A stretch of 46,575 bases of DNA from a virus. The first letter of the stretch is position 1. Each line of letters opens with the position of its first letter. The stretch covers positions 1 through 46,575 of the IMG/VR virus record IMGVR_UViG_3300030060_006253. One strand, 5' to 3'. Below the pieces are notes generated by a model. The model had not been told where the DNA came from. It did not search any database and was given only the letters and a program-made list of their open reading frames with translations. Shown here piece after piece: positions 33,701 to 41,848 of the stretch. The translations under genes and the position numbers were made by a program.

Positions 33701-34702
33701 AGACTGAATGATTATGTCGTCATAGTCTCTCTAGATCCTGTTGCAATTACTGGAGACAGAGAATTTGTCAAGTTCTCAGAGGTAGGTGGTGCGACTAAAG
33801 AATTCTACTGGAGCGGTCCTAACAACTCTTGGGGACCTCTATATGACGATCTTGGTCATAAGAGAGAACTAAGTGACAACTACAATACTAAAATTTTCAA
33901 CTCCGAAGGTATTTGGTTTGATGGTGTAGACGGATCTACCGGATCCTTGGCAAACATACCGCTAAACACTTTCAACACATGTAACAACGCACTAATAAAC
34001 GGTGGTTATGCAAACCCCATAACTAGGCTGTTGAACAAACCACTTCAAACAGCGGATGGTTTGTGGCACAGAAACTGGGGATTGTATAATACCATTAGAG
34101 CGGTGAGTTCCGAGAATGCAAACTTCAAGGGTTACACTGGAGATGGTTATGTTGGTAGTGATTTTGCTGGACTTAGTGCAGAGTATATTAGTGCTTTCAG
34201 AGCAACCCGACTCATGCCTGATGGACTCACATCTGAGGTTCAGGGAGGAACTGGTAATCCTAGATCAGTCTCTTCTTGGTACTTACCGAGTCATGATGAA
34301 CTAGCATTCTTGGCTGAAAGAGTAGTCAATAAAGACCTTAACCAGAGACTCATAGATGCTGGTGGAACCCCAATAACTGGTTGGAACTGGTCATCTACCG
34401 GATCATTCAATGAACTCAAGGGATACACTGGTTCCCAAGGTGGTGAAGGTATCCTAGACTTCGGTGGAGTTGATGTACAAGAAGAAGGATCAGTGGCTTG
34501 GTCAATGTACTTTGATGCAGGAGGAGAGAAAAATAGATTTGGTGTAGGAAAGAAAGACAGAAATACTAATAAATATCATGTAAGGCCTATCCGTCTCATA
34601 CGAACAGACGGTAGATGGCCTCAGAGGGGCGGAACGGGAGAGTCAAACCATGCTAAACTTTGGTACATCCCCGAAGTAAAACCAGACGAGGATATTAAGT
34701 AG
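30713..34702 (+). CDS. giant collagen-like, Cys-rich fibre with Lcl/DUF1566-like end (1329 aa)
   Basis: ATG 30713 is chosen over a TTG at 30710 because AGGTGG lies at the right distance. Residues about 17-55 are collagen-like G-x-y triplets (GPTGPTGFGQTGPRGYTG). A beta region follows, then Cys-rich repeats at about 400-820 (GACC...C...GG...G...C, and CC...C pairs), split by a Gly run at 713-745. After a basic linker (about 838-908) the C-terminal domain starts at LNVGDLYAGGMVAG (about 914) and ends with WYLPSHDELAF (about 1189), WNWSSTGS and VRPIR, the pattern of Lcl/DUF1566 adhesion domains. Likely a long receptor-binding fibre, first of a paralogous set. Confidence 0.7.
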   Translation: MPVMRIGLQSSHFKITGNTGPTGGTGGRGGTGPTGPTGFGQTGPRGYTGFGFTGGFSPLGTRIVNGKLYQEFFTDSENTGVTFAYTTPGRIVGATGSLTTIIGGGNTFDSEISDADVLGVFKDDPALDEIVIRPLKVLGRNARISSTDEEVTITIDRGKAGYLDAISGTAGQFLVSTKKTSTGNQDVVKLEGASGTFYNEETKSASFVSYVYREGQEKLLSLPGTDTGLPGNIATPTSKHGYCQSLCIEGAGGFSCGIEHQSGGTAEGLFVLDTMQMGGTYGPPPVLVNIAPPNDPNISTSFKLLVVGATGTTPIIPRWSRNIKWPYTKAPCFSGAGDLFEFISVRDEWYGTIAKWGIDPNLGSILAPNLITDSRTRVDHNGNSIVFDFAENKQVVSIDNCFDCNDFNVDENPNLLTSCGEGPIDGGIGATGACCTSLQPGISECSIQSADMCRYLGGFFRGEGTVCDEACDLIGSCCYFDTVTDEVIECREPYSLEDCLADDAPFLQTTWRPFSCDEQPCCASIDDPCGSCCIYDLDGDGFYFCTDEASPGQPGSPPMTESLCELLGGDGVNQESYFTPGVKCDTLNNLGEPCLDCGRIVVWCCSKSEECGSEPQQPCGVVYSGGLDSFTPEILEELQKSCNLFTCGNEDQSECCNCDDTQCSTPGHPGFDTVASLRWRVYNDCDVYVDPDCPGNTKTCCGEEEDGCLYADLVGGSDDGDGGGGGPPGGGNGGGGGPPSGPEGCECQGFPNVGQCCYFGVPDDGDVVGWNTINCVTDLECAFRHNPIAPYQDCNYSWSAGTCDPFPACGSELWFDTYCDPSGNLRRGSGEGGNVEPFSVKDVSKKAVNRELTFEDRLYRSPKNEKNRGENVDLHNPKRKFRRSSKPIGGGSSSKHQRRKAKRGDTRSSFGTQMNLNVGDLYAGGMVAGIFRPGKSNLLGMRSHFGANRSTDWQFMMQGSTGSTGSNIEYVPDFYKSRTDWHAGGFPNLGVDNCNSRLNDYVVIVSLDPVAITGDREFVKFSEVGGATKEFYWSGPNNSWGPLYDDLGHKRELSDNYNTKIFNSEGIWFDGVDGSTGSLANIPLNTFNTCNNALINGGYANPITRLLNKPLQTADGLWHRNWGLYNTIRAVSSENANFKGYTGDGYVGSDFAGLSAEYISAFRATRLMPDGLTSEVQGGTGNPRSVSSWYLPSHDELAFLAERVVNKDLNQRLIDAGGTPITGWNWSSTGSFNELKGYTGSQGGEGILDFGGVDVQEEGSVAWSMYFDAGGEKNRFGVGKKDRNTNKYHVRPIRLIRTDGRWPQRGGTGESNHAKLWYIPEVKPDEDIK

Positions 34703-34703
34703 T

Positions 34704-37700
34704 ATGCCAGCACTAATCGGTAGCAGTAGAATCCCAGTCATAGGAGTGATAGGAGCAACAGGTCCAACGGGTGCTATAGGTCCCTCTGGTGGAACTGGTC
34801 CCACAGGGGAAACTGGTCCTATCGGTCCTTTGGGACTAACTGGTATCGGTATTACAGCAGGATATTGGACTGAGTTTGGTGAGTATGTTGCAGGAATTGG
34901 AGTAACCCTTTCAAGTGAAGATAATAATGTTCTTCTTCTAACTTTAAACAATGAAGTTGGGGACGTAATAGAAGTCTCCGGAATGATCGGTGGAGCGATT
35001 GATCCAACAGATGGTGGATTGACATCTGGTAATTTGTTTTATACTATCACTAATGCCATTGAAGGTGAAGAATTCCATCCCATATTCATAGAGCGGGATG
35101 GAGCAACTGCGTTCTTCAAGAGTATTAATATTGTCGGAGATGATGTCACTAGCGTGACAGAAACAGATACTATTTTAATAGAGGGTAGTACATTAGAGCG
35201 TGCTGGTCAAACTGGTTCTATATTTTATCTAACACCATCTGCTAACGGAGGTATGACTGCGATATCCGCAGAAAATACTTTCTATGTTGGAGGTGAAAAT
35301 CCAAGATTTTACGCTAGGGTTCATAACAATAGATTATACTTTAACCCCTTTATCTCTAATATAAACACTCTTACTGCTGGTCAACACGCACTTTCAAGTA
35401 TCATCCCCGGCTTGTTTTTTGATGTAGCACCCAAAACTCTTAACTCTGATGCAGACTTGGGGGGTGTAACTAGTGGGACGTTTACTCCTAGAAAAGTTAT
35501 CGGTAGAACCATTCCCCAGCAGGGTGAGGCGGTTGACGTATTAACTGCTATTAACAGTGTTCCAACTATTAACGAGGATGGAACATTCGATGGATCAAAT
35601 TTTGCAACTTTATTTAATGAAGTGTTTCTTGGTATTACCGGAAATCGTCCCGATTTTCCCGGAGACAATCTTTCAGCAAGAGATGTATTTGGAATAGCGT
35701 CCGAGCCAGTGTTTATCAGTCAGGTTCCAGGCTCCACTTTATCTACCGCTGGAGTAGGATCTTGTTGCTGGTGTGAGAAAAAGGCGAGGGTAGAGGACAC
35801 CAACGTAGAATATGACTACGGATGTGGTGACTATACAACCAAGGCTTTCTGTGACTCAATTGGTGGTGAATGGCAACGAAATACAACGTGCTTCCAGAGA
35901 CCTGGTGGGTGTGGATCCAATCGAGGGGTTTGTTGTGTAAATGGAAAATGCGTAAGTTCTACTAGAGAAAAATGCGAAGATATTTTTCAAGGGTATTACG
36001 TTGAAGATTATACATGTCAGGAAATAGAAGATGAATTTGGTGGTTGTCCAAACTTCTGTGATATCACGGGTGCTTGTTGTGTTGATGGTGATTGTTTAGA
36101 ATTGACTGAAGGTGAATGTGCATTAATAGACAATTCATTGTGGTTCCCTGAAGGTTGCGACAATGTAAACTGCTGCACTCAAGCAAACTTTGTTGGTGCT
36201 TGCTGCATAGATGAGTTCTGTTTTGATAATGTAACTCCATATGATTGTAAGGGACTTACATCTGGTAGTGATACTAGTGTTGGTGTTTTTCATGGTATTG
36301 GATCTGAGTGTGTCGTATCACCCAATAGACCTGACAACGCCTGTACATTTGATCCTAGCGGATTCTATCCTGGCTGTTACTTTGAAGAACTTGGACATGG
36401 ACTGGTAAATACAGGAACTGATATCTTTGGATGTTGTACGGATCTAAATGAGTTTTACAACCAGACTCCGGATGACGGAGAGGAAGAAGGATTCAGAAGA
36501 GGTGATAATAGAAGACAAAACCCACCAAACTCTGCTCCTAACAGAAATGCACTCAAAACAAATAATCCTAGATCCACTGGTGAAGAATTAGGTTGTATTA
36601 AAAATCCACTTATCATGGGACTTAATGTTGGGGATAAATTTGGAGGGGGAACACTTGTTGGATTCATAGGACACCCTGGTCCGTTCGAGGATTACGCTGG
36701 ACAAAAAATGATAGGAAGCACACCAAAATGCATAGAGTCATCGTGTGCCACTGATCCAGAAAATACCAATAACTTCACTTATGTTCTTCATAGTGGATAC
36801 AATGGTAGATGCTTCTGTGATCACACAGTTCCAATGCAAGTATCTAAAACCTTTAACACGGGTGATCCTCTTGGTTCATATGAGCCGGAGATGTTAGTAA
36901 ATGCTGCTACTGATTTTGGTGGCAACTTAGGACTTAAAGATATAACTGACAGATTTATGAGAGAGTCTGTATATGGAACAGATTTCGTCACACTGTCAAA
37001 CTCCACAAATCTGAAGTATAAGGGAGATTGTCCAGATAGATCAATCAAAATACACAGAAGATGGGCATTGATTGTTGCAGATGAAAACATTGAAGTAAAC
37101 GGGGATCAGAATCTGGAATGGGGTATGTCACAAAGTGCTGGACACTTCGTAGAAGAGAAAACCCAACCCATTCCTGTCGTCGGAACTTGTGCTGTTGATG
37201 GACTTTTGAATACAAGAATGTTTGATAAAACCAGTATTGGAAGAGCAAACTGGTTCAAGTCAACTAGTTGGAAGTACAATGAGGAATTTTCATATGAGGA
37301 CATGTTCTCGGTGGAGGATCTGTTATATAAAACATTCGATCACACAAATCAAAAAGACAGCGAATCATTTGGTTGGGACAAAAACACAACACCAGACACT
37401 TGGAAAAACACTGACGGATCTCTGAACATTGAAAAATGGAGGGGTGAATATTCCAAGATGTGGGAGTCCAACAACCCAGAGGATACTGCTGTCAAACAGA
37501 TATCAGTCCTGAATGAGAGTAGAGTTCTAAATGATAAATTTGTTGCCTTCTCTGACTGGTATATTCCTAGTGTGGTTGAACTTGGAATGATGTATGATGC
37601 TTGCAGAAACTATCAGTTAAATACTTCACTATTGTATAATGGAGCAACTCCAATGACAGGAAAATACTGGAGTTCCACAACTGCAAGTAGAGTGAATGAT

Positions 37701-37979
37701 AGAGGACAGTTCAAGGGAATAAATCCAAACTTAGAGTCTGCTGAAAATTGGGATGAGGAATATGATGCAGAGACTCTAAGAACAGTTGGACACGCACACA
37801 GCATGATCTTCCAAGATTTTGCAACGGGACAGACTGAAAGTACTTATAGAAGATTTGGTAAACTTTGTTCTCTAAGACCTGTAAGAAGAGTACCAGTTTA
37901 TGTAATGGAAATTGATACATATATGGACAGTACAATGGGCGGTTGTCCAGACTGCGAATCTCAAGAATGCAGATGTTGA
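34704..37979 (+). CDS. giant collagen-like, Cys-rich fibre with Lcl/DUF1566-like end, paralogue (1091 aa)
   Basis: It starts one base after the preceding stop. Residues about 11-50 are GATGPTGAIGPSGG-type collagen triplets. Cys-rich repeats cover about 351-577: GVCCVNGKCVSSTREKCEDI, GACCVDGDCLELTEGECALI and GACCIDEFCFDNVTPYDCKG are three clear copies of one unit. The C-terminal domain runs from about 637 (LNVGDKFGGGTLVGF) through WYIPSVVELGMM (about 952), YWSSTTAS (about 987) and LRPVRRV (about 1058), matching the previous gene. The protein ends in a short CPDCESQECRC tail. It appears to be a diverged tandem copy of the gene at 30713 and likely a receptor-binding fibre. Confidence 0.7.
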   Translation: MPALIGSSRIPVIGVIGATGPTGAIGPSGGTGPTGETGPIGPLGLTGIGITAGYWTEFGEYVAGIGVTLSSEDNNVLLLTLNNEVGDVIEVSGMIGGAIDPTDGGLTSGNLFYTITNAIEGEEFHPIFIERDGATAFFKSINIVGDDVTSVTETDTILIEGSTLERAGQTGSIFYLTPSANGGMTAISAENTFYVGGENPRFYARVHNNRLYFNPFISNINTLTAGQHALSSIIPGLFFDVAPKTLNSDADLGGVTSGTFTPRKVIGRTIPQQGEAVDVLTAINSVPTINEDGTFDGSNFATLFNEVFLGITGNRPDFPGDNLSARDVFGIASEPVFISQVPGSTLSTAGVGSCCWCEKKARVEDTNVEYDYGCGDYTTKAFCDSIGGEWQRNTTCFQRPGGCGSNRGVCCVNGKCVSSTREKCEDIFQGYYVEDYTCQEIEDEFGGCPNFCDITGACCVDGDCLELTEGECALIDNSLWFPEGCDNVNCCTQANFVGACCIDEFCFDNVTPYDCKGLTSGSDTSVGVFHGIGSECVVSPNRPDNACTFDPSGFYPGCYFEELGHGLVNTGTDIFGCCTDLNEFYNQTPDDGEEEGFRRGDNRRQNPPNSAPNRNALKTNNPRSTGEELGCIKNPLIMGLNVGDKFGGGTLVGFIGHPGPFEDYAGQKMIGSTPKCIESSCATDPENTNNFTYVLHSGYNGRCFCDHTVPMQVSKTFNTGDPLGSYEPEMLVNAATDFGGNLGLKDITDRFMRESVYGTDFVTLSNSTNLKYKGDCPDRSIKIHRRWALIVADENIEVNGDQNLEWGMSQSAGHFVEEKTQPIPVVGTCAVDGLLNTRMFDKTSIGRANWFKSTSWKYNEEFSYEDMFSVEDLLYKTFDHTNQKDSESFGWDKNTTPDTWKNTDGSLNIEKWRGEYSKMWESNNPEDTAVKQISVLNESRVLNDKFVAFSDWYIPSVVELGMMYDACRNYQLNTSLLYNGATPMTGKYWSSTTASRVNDRGQFKGINPNLESAENWDEEYDAETLRTVGHAHSMIFQDFATGQTESTYRRFGKLCSLRPVRRVPVYVMEIDTYMDSTMGGCPDCESQECRC

Positions 37980-38002
37980 TATTTTAAGGAAAGTAAAATA
38001 TA

Positions 38003-41000
38003 ATGTATATACCCCAGAGCAGCACAATCATACCACCGGGAGCAATAGCAGGACTTAGCGGTCCTACTGGTGCAACTGGTCCTGCCGGTCCTCGGGGTTC
38101 TACTGGTAATACAGGTCCAACTGGTCCAACTGGAAACATTGGTAGATACATTACAGATACCACACAAATCGATGGTGATAATGGTGGTAGTCTTCGTATT
38201 TTAATGTCAGATGGAACACATTATGATATTCCACAAAGACTGATTCGAGGAACAACAGCAAACTTTAGCACCAATATTATAGCGGGAGTCACTCTTGGTG
38301 AAGGTTCACAGAGCATATTCAAAACAGTAGAGGGTGCATCCTTTGTGTTTAGAGGTCTCAGTGCTTATGGTTCTGTACAAATACTACTAGACAACGAGGG
38401 GAACGCTTTAGGAATTAGTGCAGACACACCCCCTCTTGGAATTAGTTTTGCTGCTGGGGATGGAGTATTAGAAGAAGCACTTTCTTCTGGTGTTGGTGGT
38501 GTGGTATTCTTAAAGACTGATTCGGTAGCAAGAAGTTATGACGATGGTAGTGCTTTAGTTTATGATCAACTTGAACCAGATAATACGGGAAAAGTAAAGG
38601 GAGTCATCACAGGAGAACTTGGTGGTCAGTCATCGTCTGTTGTAGGTGCAACCGCCCCATTTAACTATGATCATGTTACAACTGAAATTAGATCAATTAC
38701 TCCCGGTGAACTCGTAGGTATAACCGGATCGAGTTTGCCGTGTGATGTTCTTGCTCCGGAGGGTGGAATATTCTTAGATACCAGATACACCTCTGTATTT
38801 AAAATCCAAACACCAATTGGTATAACTGGATTTACTGGAGACTGGCAAGAAGACGAGGACTTCTCCTTCACAGCAATTATTGAGGGTAATGATCTTTGGT
38901 CTTTCCCGAACAATGTTTACTTTGATCCACAGCAAGCATTTTTATCTTGTGGTTCAAACATAGTAACCTTTACCACCAGAGATAATGGACAAACTTGGTT
39001 TGCAGATGTTACCTCTAGAGGATATGATGTAGAAAAATGTTCTGCTACTGTTGATAGAGGATCATGTTGCTACACAACTTCGGATGGAGTGCCAGCATGT
39101 TTGGATTATGTAAACTCTACACAGTGCGATGAACTTGGTGGTTATTTTGCACCACTAGATACATGTAATAATAATTGTGGTTTAGAGGGTGGTGTTTGTT
39201 GCTCTGAAGGAGTTTGCATTGAAAATGTTGGAATCACCGAGTGTCAATACTATGGTGGACAATATTTTGGTCATTACTATTACCAGAATAATAATACGGG
39301 TAATGAAGAGGTTGATGACTTAACTGTGATTCCTCTACCAGAACCTTTACCGATTGAATGTTCTGGAGTTCTTCCCAACGGTGAATCTGCTATTGATCAA
39401 ATATGTGTAGATACATGCACAGACTTTAGTTCTTGTTGCAAGAACGGTAAGTGTATTGGAGATACCCAAGGAAGTAGCGAATTAGGTCCAATATCTGAAG
39501 CAGTTTGTAAATATGTTTATGGTGGTACTCCCGTTCCGAACTCCTTGTGTGGTGGTGTAGATTGTTGCGATCACATCGTTTACACCGGAGCGTGTTGTGA
39601 GGATAGTGAAGATGGTTTCTGTGAGGATTTTGTAACTCATAAAACTTGCGTAGAGAGTGGTAGAACTTTCATGGGTAATGGCACGGAATGTGCCACCACA
39701 AAGTGTTGTGAGAAACCCGGAAGATGCTGTATCACCGTAGAGGTAAATCCAGATGAATGTGGTGGGAGAACCACTGCAAGTAAGTGTCAACAAGTATCCT
39801 TCTCCGCGTGCGCCCAACTAGGAGGAACATGGATTGGTTACGGTGATTGTGCGGATGAAGAAGATTTATTCTGCAATTCCCCAGAATGTGCTGAAGGGGA
39901 TCCGGGTGCTTGTTGTAGATGCACAGGTGGACAGAACTGCAATTGTGCAATTTGTGTAAATTCTACCGACATTGGTTGCGCCCAAGCAGGGGGTAATTTT
40001 AAGCCGGGTACTCTGTGTGATAGTACTTACTGCCCCAACAATACATGTGCCTCTGAATGTTGCACTTGTTGTCCACCCTCACCTTCACCTTCACCCTCAC
40101 CACCGAGTCCTTCTCCTTCGCCAAGTCCTTCGCCTAGTCCTTCGCCTTCGCCTAGTCCTTCGCCTTCGCCTTCGCCTAGTCCTTCTCCTTCACCTTCACC
40201 AAGTCCTTCACCGAGTCCTTCGCCACCACCACCATTTTCACCACCGGGATCACCACCGGGAGGACCACCGAGCGGTCCTCCTTCACCAAGTCCTTCACCG
40301 AGTCCTTCTCCACCGCAACCACCGCAACCACCGCAACCACCGCAACCACCTCCGCCGGTTGGATGTGGGTGTGATTGCTGTAGCACATGGACAGTAGAAC
40401 ACTATCCAAGAACTGTGAAAGATGCTCCGGGATCGCCTTTTTCTCCGGGTGGTGGTTGGTCGCCTGGTGATGTTCCACCTCCATCAGTGGATCAGCCTGG
40501 CAACGGTAACTTCAAAAAATGTTTAGATGATTATGATGGCGCTCCACCGTGGGCTCCACCATGTTTGGGTGGAGTTGGGCCTGGTTGGGTATCTCCGTCA
40601 ACAGGAACTCCGGGTGGTATACCTTCAAGACCAACAAAATTTAATTGTTCTTCGTGTCGTGCTAATATAGACAAAGACGCATGTACGGGACAACAGGATC
40701 TCCCTACTAATTGTCCAGAACGCTGTCCGGGCAAAGGTGGAGAACCAGCACCGGGCAGCACTCCAAAAATGAGTCGTTCTTGTGGAGATTGTGATAAATG
40801 TGGACGAGGAGGAGATGATCGACCTGGAGATCCTGCACCCCGTCAAGATCCTGATGGATCTCCGCCGTTCAATTCCCCACCAATTAGCACATTTGGTGGG
40901 TGTTATCAGGAATGCAACTGCCAGCAGATCGTGTCACCGTCACCGCTTCTTCCACCAAGGTATGGTCCATCGACAGAACCGACAGGTCCCTATACCCCAG

Positions 41001-41845
41001 TCCCACCGGGCTTCCCCTATAAACCCGGAGATTGCATATGCAATGATCCTAACAACCCCATAGGGAGAAAATGTTGCACAAATGCCTGTGGTGACTGTAT
41101 CAATAATGATTATACTCCGACTTCACCGGAAGCAAATTGTCAGAGAGAAATATACGCATCTATTTGTTATGGTAAACCATTCAGTGCGGGAGGCGGTTTC
41201 ACTATTCCAAAGGATGACATTCCCAGTGAATGTCTAAAGAATCCAGGCGCTCCATCATGTAGTTGTCAGAAGTGTATCTGTTCTCCAGATGCCGATCCGG
41301 ATTCGAGTCCATGCAAAGGAGGTGGTGAATCGTGTAAAGATTACCCCATGATTCCTTGTGGGTGCAATCAAGCCCCGCAGTGCGAAGCAAACTGCAATGA
41401 CGGGAGAACTCAAGGTACTGGACAGTTTGGTGAAGCAGATCCCTGCTGTCCTCCTGTAACGAATGTGAGTCCAGCAACGAAGCAGCAATGTGTTATTGCT
41501 CAAGGAGATTATTCGTGTGCAGGTCCGTTTGAGTGTTGTCCTCCTGGCGCTCCTCCATCGTGTGCTGAACAGAATCGGGATAAAGCAGATGATTGCCCAA
41601 CAAAGAGTTCTCCGATGCCTATGCCTTTCCGTTCTGGTGGATCATGGTCTGAACCCGGTCCTAGAACAAGAACTTTCATTGATAACCAAATCTTTAATAA
41701 CATTCCCTCGATGGAGGAAAGCACTCTACATGAGGTGAAGTGCGTAAAGATCCCAACCGGAAAGCACACATCAATAACCTCCTATGTTACATGCACTGGT
41801 GGACCTGACGATCCTTGTGCTAAATATGAAGAATGTGGAGATTAA
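38003..41845 (+). CDS. giant collagen-like, Cys-rich and Pro-rich fibre (1280 aa)
   Basis: AAGGA precedes the ATG. Residues about 13-47 are collagen-like triplets (GPTGATGPAGPRGSTG). A beta region is followed by Cys-rich units from about 352 (GSCC, GVCC, GACC, each with C..C..GG..C), then a PSPSPS/PQPPQPP run at 691-785, then a Cys/Pro/Gly-rich half with many CC, CxC and CxxC pairs. Unlike its two upstream paralogues it lacks the Lcl/DUF1566-like end. The next gene has that end and lacks a collagen start, in the same reading frame after two consecutive stops. It is likely a rigid stalk or fibre shaft. Confidence 0.68.
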   Translation: MYIPQSSTIIPPGAIAGLSGPTGATGPAGPRGSTGNTGPTGPTGNIGRYITDTTQIDGDNGGSLRILMSDGTHYDIPQRLIRGTTANFSTNIIAGVTLGEGSQSIFKTVEGASFVFRGLSAYGSVQILLDNEGNALGISADTPPLGISFAAGDGVLEEALSSGVGGVVFLKTDSVARSYDDGSALVYDQLEPDNTGKVKGVITGELGGQSSSVVGATAPFNYDHVTTEIRSITPGELVGITGSSLPCDVLAPEGGIFLDTRYTSVFKIQTPIGITGFTGDWQEDEDFSFTAIIEGNDLWSFPNNVYFDPQQAFLSCGSNIVTFTTRDNGQTWFADVTSRGYDVEKCSATVDRGSCCYTTSDGVPACLDYVNSTQCDELGGYFAPLDTCNNNCGLEGGVCCSEGVCIENVGITECQYYGGQYFGHYYYQNNNTGNEEVDDLTVIPLPEPLPIECSGVLPNGESAIDQICVDTCTDFSSCCKNGKCIGDTQGSSELGPISEAVCKYVYGGTPVPNSLCGGVDCCDHIVYTGACCEDSEDGFCEDFVTHKTCVESGRTFMGNGTECATTKCCEKPGRCCITVEVNPDECGGRTTASKCQQVSFSACAQLGGTWIGYGDCADEEDLFCNSPECAEGDPGACCRCTGGQNCNCAICVNSTDIGCAQAGGNFKPGTLCDSTYCPNNTCASECCTCCPPSPSPSPSPPSPSPSPSPSPSPSPSPSPSPSPSPSPSPSPSPSPSPSPSPPPPFSPPGSPPGGPPSGPPSPSPSPSPSPPQPPQPPQPPQPPPPVGCGCDCCSTWTVEHYPRTVKDAPGSPFSPGGGWSPGDVPPPSVDQPGNGNFKKCLDDYDGAPPWAPPCLGGVGPGWVSPSTGTPGGIPSRPTKFNCSSCRANIDKDACTGQQDLPTNCPERCPGKGGEPAPGSTPKMSRSCGDCDKCGRGGDDRPGDPAPRQDPDGSPPFNSPPISTFGGCYQECNCQQIVSPSPLLPPRYGPSTEPTGPYTPVPPGFPYKPGDCICNDPNNPIGRKCCTNACGDCINNDYTPTSPEANCQREIYASICYGKPFSAGGGFTIPKDDIPSECLKNPGAPSCSCQKCICSPDADPDSSPCKGGGESCKDYPMIPCGCNQAPQCEANCNDGRTQGTGQFGEADPCCPPVTNVSPATKQQCVIAQGDYSCAGPFECCPPGAPPSCAEQNRDKADDCPTKSSPMPMPFRSGGSWSEPGPRTRTFIDNQIFNNIPSMEESTLHEVKCVKIPTGKHTSITSYVTCTGGPDDPCAKYEECGD
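40073..40357 (+). repeat. imperfect tandem repeat coding for Pro-Ser and Pro-Gln runs
   Basis: The DNA is built from short units such as ccttcgcctagt, ccttcaccaagt and ccaccgcaa, which vary in third positions while the coding stays P-S or P-Q-P. A Gly/Pro break (PPGSPPGGPPSGPP) divides the two parts. The silent variation suggests selection on the protein rather than recent slippage alone. The opposite strand is open too, but only as a Gly/Glu-rich shadow. Confidence 0.85.
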
Positions 41846-41848
41846 TGA

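Noticed and set aside
40073-40357. Short repeated units that could suggest a CRISPR array or an iteron origin
   Set aside because: There are no constant repeats with unique spacers, and the units vary at third codon positions inside an open coding frame.
40027-40386. Open minus-strand frame rich in Gly and Glu opposite the Pro-Ser repeat
   Set aside because: It is the reverse complement of the PSPSPS/PQPPQPP coding run; the plus-strand fibre frame is continuous and shares its paralogues' pattern.
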